Source: Desulfomicrobiaceae bacterium (GTDB lineage Bacteria; Desulfobacterota; Desulfovibrionia; Desulfovibrionales; Desulfomicrobiaceae). Taken from it: 7,100 bases of DNA. This document shows, piece after piece, positions 1 to 5,652 of the stretch; the stretch's first letter is position 1, and each line of letters begins with the position of its first letter. The translations under genes and the position numbers were made by a program. The stretch covers positions 1 through 7,100 of the forward strand of contig DPEO01000128.1 in NCBI GenBank assembly GCA_003530935.1, in the 5' to 3' direction. The notes beneath the pieces were generated by a model that saw only the letters and a list, made by a program, of their open reading frames with translations, was not told the DNA's origin and made no database searches.

Positions 1-1
1 C

Positions 2-844
2 TTGTGGGTGCGCGACTTCCGGCGACTGCGCACCAAGGTTTTCGTTCGCCCCGACCAGATCGAGCGTCAGGTAACCGCATTCCCCGACGCGTCGAAGCTG
101 CTCGCCACCCGGGTCGAGCTCACCTGGGAGCGGCACGATCTGCATGCGATGCTCTGGCAAAGATTGATCAATGTGCCGGAGCGTCATGGGGAAGTATTGC
201 GCACCATCGTGCGTAGCGTGCTTCCTCATGGCGCAGAATTCCATGCAGAAAATAGCGTCTGGCGATTGCCTGTCGAGTTGCAGACTGAAACGGCTTTGCG
301 TCAGCTTTTCGAGAAAATTGCCGGTGACAAGATGGGCAAAGACGCCCGCCGCGGTGTTCCCTATGTCTGGAGCGTGAGCCACCTGGCCGACGGGCATGGC
401 CAAACCTCTCCGCGTTCGTTTCTTGCCGCGATCAAAAGTGCAGCGGACGATAGCCTTACTCGTTATCCCGACTACCCACTTGCTCTTCATTACGAAAGCA
501 TCAAACGGGGTATCCAATCGGCCTCCCGCATCCGGGTCGATGAGATTGCCGAGGATTACCCCTGGATCAAGGATCTGCTCGCCCCGCTGAAAGGGCAGAA
601 TGTCCCTTGTGAATTCGCAACCATACGCAAACTTTGGGCCGAGCGTTATCCAGGTGGTCCCACAATATTGACCAGCCAGGGTATGTTGCCTGCGCACGCT
701 GAACAGGGTTGGGAGGGGGCGCGGGAAGACTTGATGCGGATCGGGGTGTTCACCGCCCGTAAAGATGGGCGGATCGATATGCCGGATCTTTTTCGGGTCG
801 GATTTGGGCTTGGGCGCCGTGGAGGTGTCAAACCAAACCGTTGA
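2..844 (+). CDS. C-terminal part of a large P-loop ATPase-like protein (5' end outside window)
   Basis: The reading frame is open from the window edge. The only start codon there is a TTG at base 2 with no room for a ribosome site, so this is almost certainly the last ~280 residues of a longer protein. The first part (TKVFVRPDQIER, then FPDASKLL, then a VELTWERHDLHAMLWQRL block) resembles the segment after the nucleotide-binding core in large KAP/Sll1717-like or ParA-like ATPases, where an extended strand is followed by a helix with a WxRxDL pattern. Further conserved-looking blocks are HLADGHGQTSPRSFL near residues 127-141, HYESIKRGIQSASRIRV near 163-179, and a Gly/Arg-rich end (GFGLGRRGGVKP). 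No Walker motif is visible in the part present. There is no signal peptide or membrane segment, so it is probably cytoplasmic. Two sampled 60-base lines are 53% GC, lower than the nitrogen genes downstream, which hints at acquisition. Family assignment is from memory of sequence patterns; the function is unknown. Confidence 0.6.
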   Translation: MWVRDFRRLRTKVFVRPDQIERQVTAFPDASKLLATRVELTWERHDLHAMLWQRLINVPERHGEVLRTIVRSVLPHGAEFHAENSVWRLPVELQTETALRQLFEKIAGDKMGKDARRGVPYVWSVSHLADGHGQTSPRSFLAAIKSAADDSLTRYPDYPLALHYESIKRGIQSASRIRVDEIAEDYPWIKDLLAPLKGQNVPCEFATIRKLWAERYPGGPTILTSQGMLPAHAEQGWEGAREDLMRIGVFTARKDGRIDMPDLFRVGFGLGRRGGVKPNR

Positions 845-910
845 GCCACAGCGAAAAGCATGCACCGGCTCTCGCCGAAAAGTTGATGGCGGCTTTTTGT
901 TGCCCCCCCG

Positions 911-1156
911 ATGATCCGCCGCTTTTGCGACATCTGTGGGACGGAAATCCAGGGGCTCACGGACGGCATCTTCGAGGAGCGCTACACCCTCGCCATCGCC
1001 GATCCCGCCAACCTCGCCCGCCTCGGCGGCCAGAAGGGTGAACTGGCCCCGGCCTTGGAGATGCGCCTCACCGGGGTCCATAACACCGATATCTGCCGCC
1101 GCTGCCTGAAAGACATCCTGATGCGGGAGTTCGAGACGCGCACCCAACCCGGTTAA
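911..1156 (+). CDS. Small hypothetical protein with two Cys-x2-Cys pairs (possible zinc-binding fold)
   Basis: This 81-residue protein is not recognised. It begins with a CDIC pair (C6, C9) and has a second pair, CRRC (C62, C65), near the C-terminus. That spacing is typical of a zinc knuckle plus a second knuckle joined into one structural zinc site, as in treble-clef or zinc-ribbon proteins. The middle is rich in Ala, Leu and Gly, and the tail is charged. The ATG at 911 is the only start: the frame is closed by a TGA at 884-886 and no other start codon lies between. No convincing Shine-Dalgarno sequence precedes it. It lies 66 bases after the ATPase-like gene on the same strand, so co-transcription is possible. 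High third-position GC and the ordered cysteine pairs favour a real gene. Roles in nucleic-acid or protein binding would be guesses. Confidence 0.6.
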   Translation: MIRRFCDICGTEIQGLTDGIFEERYTLAIADPANLARLGGQKGELAPALEMRLTGVHNTDICRRCLKDILMREFETRTQPG

Positions 1157-1169
1157 GACCAAATCGCCA

Positions 1170-1208
1170 CGCGTCCCGAGACCACGGGAGCGCGAGTTCT
1201 TGAATTTT
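1170..1208 (+). terminator. Probable intrinsic terminator after the small Cys-pair gene
   Basis: CGCGTCCCG (1170-1178) pairs with CGGGA (1185-1189) and CGCG (1191-1194) with one bulged G. This gives a nine-pair GC-rich stem with a six-base loop, 13 bases after the TAA stop. A moderately T-rich stretch (AGTTCTTGAATTTT) follows rather than a clean T run. The position and strength fit termination of the upstream block before the amtB control region. Confidence 0.45.
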
Positions 1209-1211
1209 ACC

Positions 1212-1234
1212 TTGAAAAAACTGCTATTTTTCAA
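1212..1234. repeat. 8-bp inverted repeat with 7-base spacer in AT-rich DNA
   Basis: TTGAAAAA (1212-1219) is the exact reverse complement of TTTTTCAA (1227-1234), separated by seven bases (1220-1226). The surrounding 60-base line is only 28% GC. It is too far upstream of amtB to be a core promoter element. It could be an activator or repressor site, or part of the upstream terminator region. Confidence 0.5.
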
Positions 1235-1291
1235 AAATGTACTCTCAATCCCAATCTTCTCGCAAAAAACGCGCAACTCTTCCCTTCATTA

Positions 1292-1307
1292 TGGGGTGGT
1301 TTTTGCC
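1292..1307 (+). promoter_or_regulatory. Distal sigma-54-like -24/-12 element
   Basis: The sequence TGGGGTGGTTTTTGCC has GG (1293-1294) and GC (1305-1306) separated by exactly ten bases, with TTGC at the -12 box. Those are the invariant features of sigma-54 promoters. The -24 box is a weaker match (TGGGGT instead of TGGCAC). Predicted start is near 1318, which would give a ~260-base leader for amtB. It could be a chance match, or an alternative promoter to the one at 1521-1536. Confidence 0.3.
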
Positions 1308-1323
1308 AGAAAAGTAATATCGA

Positions 1324-1347
1324 GCGGTTGAAAGACGTTTCAACCGC
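1324..1347. repeat. Perfect 10-bp inverted repeat with GACG loop
   Basis: GCGGTTGAAA (1324-1333) is exactly complementary to TTTCAACCGC (1338-1347), leaving a four-base GACG centre. As RNA this would form a stable hairpin; as DNA it could be an operator. No T run follows, so it is not a standard terminator on the plus strand. The TTGAAA/TTTCAA core also occurs in the repeat at 1212-1234, with a different spacer. Confidence 0.6.
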
Positions 1348-1350
1348 CGG

Positions 1351-1375
1351 GCAAACCAGTCTATGGCGGGTTTGC
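1351..1375. repeat. 7-bp inverted repeat (GCAAACC / GGTTTGC)
   Basis: GCAAACC (1351-1357) pairs with GGTTTGC (1369-1375) around an 11-base spacer, three bases after the stronger repeat at 1324-1347. Together they would form two tandem hairpins if transcribed. No T run follows. Confidence 0.4.
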
Positions 1376-1520
1376 ACGAAAACCAATCACTTCAGATGAT
1401 TAACGAGACCGCCGCGGACATGTGCCGCGACGGGGTCGCATTGCAACGAGGCAAAACGCCTTGGTACCACATCCGGATCAATGAGGATCTGCCAGGGGCC
1501 CGCGGCATGGTGCGGACGTC

Positions 1521-1536
1521 TGGCCTGCTTTTTGCC
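1521..1536 (+). promoter_or_regulatory. Probable sigma-54 promoter of amtB-glnB-glnD
   Basis: TGGCCTGCTTTTTGCC matches the sigma-54 consensus (TGGCAC-N5-TTGCA) at TGGC and TTGC. The invariant GG (1522-1523) and GC (1534-1535) are spaced exactly ten bases apart. Counting C1535 as -12 puts the start of transcription near 1547, 31 bases before the amtB ATG, leaving just enough leader for the AAGGAGG ribosome site. In many proteobacteria amtB-PII operons are read from sigma-54 promoters activated by NtrC under nitrogen limitation. I did not find a clean NtrC palindrome, so the activator remains open. Confidence 0.6.
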
Positions 1537-1577
1537 AAGACCCATGGGAACATCTCGAATTTCCAAGGAGGAATCCC

Positions 1578-2783
1578 ATGGATGCGGCAGATACCGGTTT
1601 TGTGCTCATGAGCGCGGCCCTGGTGATGTTCATGACCCCGGGGCTCGCCCTGTTTTACGGCGGCATGGTGCGCGCCAAGAACGTGCTCGCCACCCTCATG
1701 CAGAGTTTTATCCTGCTCGGCCTGGTGAGCGTCCTTTGGGCGGTCGTCGGCTACACTCTGGCCTTTGGCACGGACGTGGGCGGCGTCATCGGCGCATTGA
1801 ATCACCTGCTCCTTGCCGGGGTGGGCGGCGATGCCCCGGAAGGCTGGACCCTTACCATCCCGCCCGCAGCCTTCATGATCTTTCAGTGCATGTTCGCGGT
1901 CATCACCCCAGCCCTCATTACCGGCGCCTTTGCCGAACGCATGCGTTTTGCGCCGTTTCTCGTGTTCTCGGGGCTGTGGCTCGTGTTGGTGTACTGCCCC
2001 ATGGCCCATTGGGTCTGGGGGGGCGGCTGGATGGGCGCGATGGGGGCTCTGGACTTCGCCGGTGGGGCCGTGGTGCATATGTGCTCAGCCGCGGCGGCCT
2101 TGGCCGGCTGTCTGGTCATCGGCCCGCGGCGCGGGTTCGGTAAAGAGGCCCACATCCCCCACAACCTCCCCATGACCATCCTCGGCGCCGGCATCCTCTG
2201 GTTCGGATGGTTCGGCTTCAACGCCGGCTCCGCCTTGGCCGCCAACGCACAAGCCGCCATGGCCTTTGCCACCACCCATTTCGCCGCTGCCGCCGGGGCC
2301 TTGTCCTGGGTGGCCGTGGAATGGCGGCACCGGGGCAGGGCCACCACCCTAGGCGCGGTCTCAGGCGCCGTAGCTGGGCTTGTGGCCATCACCCCGGCGG
2401 CGGGCTACGTGTCGGTGGGCGCGTCCCTCGTCATGGGGATTGCGGCCGGCGCGGTCTGCTACTGGGCCGTGCTTCAGAAAAACCGTTTCGGCTATGACGA
2501 CGCCTTGGACGTGGTCGGCATCCACGGCGTGGGCGGCACCCTGGGAGCCCTAGCCACAGGCGTTTTTGCCGATTTTGGAGAATTCCGCGGACTCCTTGCC
2601 GGCAACCCGACACAATTGTGGATCCAACTCGTCTCGGTGGTGGCCACCTGGGTCTTCTGTTTCCTCATGAGCTATGTGCTTTTCAAGGTCATCGATGCGA
2701 CGCTGGGGCTGCGCGTATCGCCCGAAGACGAAACCCGGGGCTTGGACGTCAACGAACACCGTGAAACAGGGTACCAATGGTAG
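1578..2783 (+). CDS. amtB: Ammonium transporter AmtB
   Basis: This is an inner-membrane ammonium channel of the Amt/Mep/Rh family (401 residues, a usual mature length) with about 11 hydrophobic segments. Residues lining the E. coli AmtB pathway are all present: F106 and F214 of the gate, W147 and S218 of the outer binding site, D159 in GALDFAGG, and the twin histidines H167 (GGAVVHM) and H316 (VVGIHGVGG). The cytoplasmic tail (GLRVSPEDETRGLDVNEH) keeps the conserved form that contacts PII proteins in AmtB-GlnK complexes. The start is fixed by AAGGAGG at 1565-1571, six bases before the ATG. There is no obvious cleavable signal peptide; the protein begins close to the first membrane helix. The PII gene starts 20 bases after the TAG, so the two are surely co-transcribed. 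Expected role: ammonium uptake when it is scarce, blocked by unmodified PII when nitrogen is plentiful. Confidence 0.96.
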   Translation: MDAADTGFVLMSAALVMFMTPGLALFYGGMVRAKNVLATLMQSFILLGLVSVLWAVVGYTLAFGTDVGGVIGALNHLLLAGVGGDAPEGWTLTIPPAAFMIFQCMFAVITPALITGAFAERMRFAPFLVFSGLWLVLVYCPMAHWVWGGGWMGAMGALDFAGGAVVHMCSAAAALAGCLVIGPRRGFGKEAHIPHNLPMTILGAGILWFGWFGFNAGSALAANAQAAMAFATTHFAAAAGALSWVAVEWRHRGRATTLGAVSGAVAGLVAITPAAGYVSVGASLVMGIAAGAVCYWAVLQKNRFGYDDALDVVGIHGVGGTLGALATGVFADFGEFRGLLAGNPTQLWIQLVSVVATWVFCFLMSYVLFKVIDATLGLRVSPEDETRGLDVNEHRETGYQW

Positions 2784-2791
2784 CCAGGAGC

Positions 2792-2797
2792 AAGGAG
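2792..2797 (+). promoter_or_regulatory. Ribosome-binding site fixing the PII gene start
   Basis: AAGGAG sits six bases before the ATG at 2804. It rules out the longer in-frame start at 2777, which would overlap the end of amtB and add nine residues unlike any PII N-terminus. Confidence 0.8.
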
Positions 2798-2803
2798 CGA
2801 TTC

Positions 2804-3142
2804 ATGAAAAAAATCGAGTTCATCATCCGGCCTTTCAAACTGGACGAAGTCAAAGAAGCCCTCACCGCCGCAGGCGTACACGGCATGACCATCACCGAAG
2901 TCAAAGGCTTTGGCCGCCAGCGGGGACACAAGGAGATCTACCGCGGGGCCGAATACCAGGTGGACTTCGTGGCCAAGGTGAAAATCGAGGTCGTGTGCGA
3001 GGACGCCATCACCCCTGCCGTGGTGGAGGCCGCCCGAGCAGCGGCCATCACCGGCCAAGTGGGTGATGGCAAGATCTTCGTCCTGCCCGTGGATGACGCT
3101 ATGCGCATCCGTACCGGAGAAACCGGTGAGGCCGCCATCTGA
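2804..3142 (+). CDS. glnB: Nitrogen regulatory protein PII (GlnB/GlnK type)
   Basis: This is a trimeric PII signal protein of 112 residues, the standard family length, starting MKKIEFIIRPFK. It carries both family signatures: the T-loop uridylylation site YRGAEY (residues 46-51, with modified Tyr51) and the C-terminal nucleotide-binding signature beginning TGQVGDGKIFVLPV (from about residue 83). PII proteins bind ATP or ADP and 2-oxoglutarate and report carbon/nitrogen balance. When unmodified, the T-loop can plug AmtB; uridylylation by GlnD relieves this. Linkage to amtB is the usual mark of the GlnK subtype. Sequence alone does not separate GlnB from GlnK here, so glnK would be an equally fair name. 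The last 17 bases overlap the proposed glnD start, which suggests translational coupling. Confidence 0.95.
   Translation: MKKIEFIIRPFKLDEVKEALTAAGVHGMTITEVKGFGRQRGHKEIYRGAEYQVDFVAKVKIEVVCEDAITPAVVEAARAAAITGQVGDGKIFVLPVDDAMRIRTGETGEAAI
3116..3119 (+). promoter_or_regulatory. Ribosome-binding site supporting a GTG start for glnD
   Basis: GGAG lies within the PII coding sequence, six bases before GTG 3126. It is the best-placed Shine-Dalgarno match near the 5' end of the glnD frame and favours this start over GTG 3063, ATG 3066 or ATG 3093, which would lie deep inside the PII gene. Confidence 0.6.
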
Positions 3143-5579
3143 CCGCCCAGCGTCTCGTCCCCCGGGAACGCAGGTTCTCGAACGAGTCCAAGCCCTGCGC
3201 CGTCGGGCACTGGCGCTGCCCTGCGGCCGACCCATGGAGCGGGCCCTTTCCCGCATCATGACGGCCGCGGTGGCGGTGCTCGCCCAAGGGTTCCCCGGCT
3301 GCGTGCTGGCAGTGGGCGGTTTTGGTCTCAGCCAGCTCTCCCCGGGCTCGGACCTGGACATCTGCCTGCTACGGCCGCCACGTCTGCCTGCTGAAGACAG
3401 CGGCCGCTGGGTCCAAAGCATCGTCTACCCCCTGTGGGACAGCGGGATGCAGGTGGACTACAGCGTCCGTACCCTCGCCGAAACCCTGGAGCTCGCGGCC
3501 CAAGACCCCAAAGTCCTGGCAGGGCTCCTGTCTGCGCGGCCCATCGGTCCGGACCCAGCAGGACTTTTCCCGGAACTTCGCCAGGGAGTGCGCCGTATCC
3601 TCACCTCTGCCGCGCGCCGCACCTTCGTGCAGTGGATCGCCGAGACTAGCCCCAGCGGGTACGCCTGCATCGAGCCGGACCTCAAAAACAGCCCCGGCGG
3701 CCTGCGGCATTGGCACCACTTGGGCTGGCTCGCGGCCGCCTTTCCCGGTCGGGAAGGGGCGCGGTTTCTCGACCTCGGGGTACTGGCCCCAGACCAGGTG
3801 GAGGCCTTGTGTGCCGCGGCGCAAACCATCCGCCAGGTGCGCTGCGCCCTGCACTGCACCACCCAACGGCGTCACGACGTGTTTTCCGCCGAACTCCAAG
3901 ACGCCGTGGCCCACCGCCTTGGCACCTCGCGGCCCGCACTCTCCCAACGTTTGGAAGAAGCCATGGCCCGCATCCGCCTGGCGCGCTGCGCCATGGTGCG
4001 CGAAGTCCTGGGCCGCATAGAGCGCAAACGCCGGCCGCCAGACCGCCGCTGCGACGGCATCCGCCACACCCCCGGCGGCCTGGGCTTCGCCGAAGACCCC
4101 GGCGCACACCCGCATCTGGTGCTGCGCCTCATCGAGACGGCTGCCCACACCGGCATCCCCCCCAACTTTTCCGCCCAAGGGGCTCTACTCCGCCTCAGCG
4201 CCCGACAAGCGGCAGAACTCACCCCGCACCTCGCTGTCTGGCTCCACGACATCCTTCACGCCCCCCACGGGGAGGCCGCCTTCGCCACCCTCCTGGACCT
4301 GGGGCTCTTGCGCGTCCTCTTCCCAGAGCTCGCCCCCAGCCTTTCGGTGGTGCCCCTGGACGGCTGGCACCGCCACCCGGTGGGCTGGCACAGCCTGCGC
4401 TGCGCCATGCTCCTTGCCCAGCCCCAAGAATTGCTCCACGCCGCGCCCTGGCTCGAAACGCTCCCCACAGCCCCAAAGGACCACCTCCCCCTGGTGTGGG
4501 CAGGACTTCTCCACGACATGGGCAAACCCCATCCCCGCCACGAGGTGCGCGGCAGCATCCTCGCCCGCCGCCTGCTCACCCGTCTCGGCGTGGCCAAGGC
4601 GGACATCGCCACCACCACGTTCCTCATCGCCGAACACCTCACCCTCTTCCAGGTGGCCACGCAACGCGACCTAAACGATCCCGCCACCATCCACGCCGTC
4701 GCCCACAAGGTGCAGACCCCCGAACGCCTGGCGGCCCTAGCGCGCCTCGCCGTGGCCGACGCCATGGCCACCGGACCTGCAGCCTGGAACACGTGGCGCA
4801 GCCTCTTGGTGGAGGAGCTCTGCGCCAAGACCGCCCGGGCACTCCAGGGCCGTCCCCTGCGCGCGCCTTCCCGCGATAACCTCCCCCAAGACTTCCTTCG
4901 AGAGATCCCCGAGCCCGCCCGAGAGCGCATCAGCAGTTCGGACCTGCGCCGCATGGCCGAGCTCTTCGCCCGCCAGCGCAGCACCCCCCAAATCCTCCAC
5001 ACCCTGGCCTGGTCCGTGCATGACCAGGATCCCCGAGTATGGAAGTGCGCGGTCATGGCCCCGGATCAACCCGCACTCTTCGCCACCCTGGCCGGGTGCT
5101 TCGCCATCAAGGGGGCTGATATCCTCAGCGCCGAAATCTTCACCACACGGGAAGGCACCGCCATGGACCTCTTCGTCGTGCGTCTGCCGGAAACCGACGC
5201 CGCCTACTTCTGGCCTGCCTTCACCGAAGAGGCCCGCACCAGCCTTGCCGATCCCCACGGCCTGGCCACCCGCATCGCGGCCCGGCGCAAATCCCCGCTG
5301 CGCCGCCCAAGCCTCCCTGGGCCGAAACCACAGGTACGTCTCGACGCCGAAAAGGCCACCCTCGTTGTGCGCGCCAGCGACCGGCCCGGCCGACTCTTCG
5401 ACATCACCTGGGAACTCGCCCTGCACGGGGTGAACGTGCAGGCCGCCAAAATCGCCACCCACGGGGATCACATCCACGATATCTTCTTCCTCCAGCAAGC
5501 CTCCCACGCCTCCTGGCGCTTGAGCTCCACGCTCCAGCCGCTCCTTGCCGCCATCCTCCGGCGGCTCCAGACCGAGTAG
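3126..5579 (+). CDS. glnD: Bifunctional PII uridylyltransferase / uridylyl-removing enzyme GlnD
   Basis: GlnD attaches UMP to PII Tyr51 when glutamine is low and removes it when glutamine is high. From GTG 3126 the protein is 817 residues, slightly shorter than usual (850-900). Domains in order: nucleotidyltransferase, with GGFG at 64-67 and catalytic SDLD (D76, D78); the GlnD-specific helical region with EPDLKNSPGGLR (183-194); an HD phosphohydrolase domain with LHDMGK (H463, D464) followed by AEHLTL, TQRDLNDP and ADAMATGP, which are typical of the uridylyl-removing half; then two ACT domains that sense glutamine, centred on DQPALF (D647) and DRPGRLF (D752). The usual GGYGRGEL motif reads GGFGLSQL, so a commonly conserved Arg is Leu. 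The start overlaps the PII gene by 17 bases. The frame is also open upstream to 3063, and ATG 3234 is a shorter alternative, but the ribosome site favours 3126. It is the last gene of the operon. Confidence 0.93.
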   Translation: MRPPSDRPASRPPGTQVLERVQALRRRALALPCGRPMERALSRIMTAAVAVLAQGFPGCVLAVGGFGLSQLSPGSDLDICLLRPPRLPAEDSGRWVQSIVYPLWDSGMQVDYSVRTLAETLELAAQDPKVLAGLLSARPIGPDPAGLFPELRQGVRRILTSAARRTFVQWIAETSPSGYACIEPDLKNSPGGLRHWHHLGWLAAAFPGREGARFLDLGVLAPDQVEALCAAAQTIRQVRCALHCTTQRRHDVFSAELQDAVAHRLGTSRPALSQRLEEAMARIRLARCAMVREVLGRIERKRRPPDRRCDGIRHTPGGLGFAEDPGAHPHLVLRLIETAAHTGIPPNFSAQGALLRLSARQAAELTPHLAVWLHDILHAPHGEAAFATLLDLGLLRVLFPELAPSLSVVPLDGWHRHPVGWHSLRCAMLLAQPQELLHAAPWLETLPTAPKDHLPLVWAGLLHDMGKPHPRHEVRGSILARRLLTRLGVAKADIATTTFLIAEHLTLFQVATQRDLNDPATIHAVAHKVQTPERLAALARLAVADAMATGPAAWNTWRSLLVEELCAKTARALQGRPLRAPSRDNLPQDFLREIPEPARERISSSDLRRMAELFARQRSTPQILHTLAWSVHDQDPRVWKCAVMAPDQPALFATLAGCFAIKGADILSAEIFTTREGTAMDLFVVRLPETDAAYFWPAFTEEARTSLADPHGLATRIAARRKSPLRRPSLPGPKPQVRLDAEKATLVVRASDRPGRLFDITWELALHGVNVQAAKIATHGDHIHDIFFLQQASHASWRLSSTLQPLLAAILRRLQTE

Positions 5580-5594
5580 GCGCCCCAAAGCACC

Positions 5595-5627
5595 GGCGCC
5601 GGCCATCCTGTGCGGACAGCCGGCGCC
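5595..5627. terminator. GC-rich hairpin between convergent glnD and permease genes
   Basis: GGCGCCGGC (5595-5603) is exactly complementary to GCCGGCGCC (5619-5627). An inner TCC/GGA pairing across a small internal loop gives a tall stem. It lies in the 73-base gap between two convergent stop codons, where a two-way terminator is expected. Neither side has a good T run, so it may be factor-assisted or may mainly protect 3' ends. Confidence 0.55.
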
Positions 5628-5652
5628 AGTATGTCGTGTTCTTGAAGGATAC

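Larger units (their letters stand above)
1157..1577. other. 421-base intergenic control region upstream of amtB
   Basis: No convincing gene lies here. It contains in order: a hairpin terminator (1170-1208); an AT-rich stretch with an inverted repeat (1212-1234); a distal sigma-54-like element (1292-1307); two hairpin-forming repeats (1324-1347 and 1351-1375); a short repeat AATCA/TGATT (1385-1401); a small hairpin CGAGGC-AAAAC-GCCTTG (1447-1463); a proximal sigma-54-like element (1521-1536); and the amtB ribosome site AAGGAGG (1565-1571). The region is far longer than a simple promoter needs, which fits an activator-dependent promoter with upstream binding sites. That reading is inference from layout. 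Confidence 0.6.

Noticed and set aside
874..898. Possible terminator GCCG...CGGC followed by TTTTT after the ATPase-like gene
   Set aside because: The stem has only four pairs and a 12-base loop, too weak to claim despite the T run.
1361..1376. TATGGCGGGTTTGCAC as a third sigma-54 site
   Set aside because: GG and GC are seven bases apart instead of the required ten.
1363..1611. 82-codon plus-strand reading frame upstream of and overlapping amtB
   Set aside because: No ribosome site precedes its ATG, it runs out of frame into amtB, the best sigma-54 promoter lies inside it, and the product resembles nothing I know.
1392..2078. 228-codon minus-strand frame opposite the amtB 5' half
   Set aside because: It is a high-GC antisense shadow of amtB with His/Gly-rich low-complexity composition and no ribosome site.
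3710..4879. Long alternative-frame reading frame inside glnD
   Set aside because: It is an Arg/Pro-rich frame produced by GC-rich codons; GlnD homology covers the region in the other frame.
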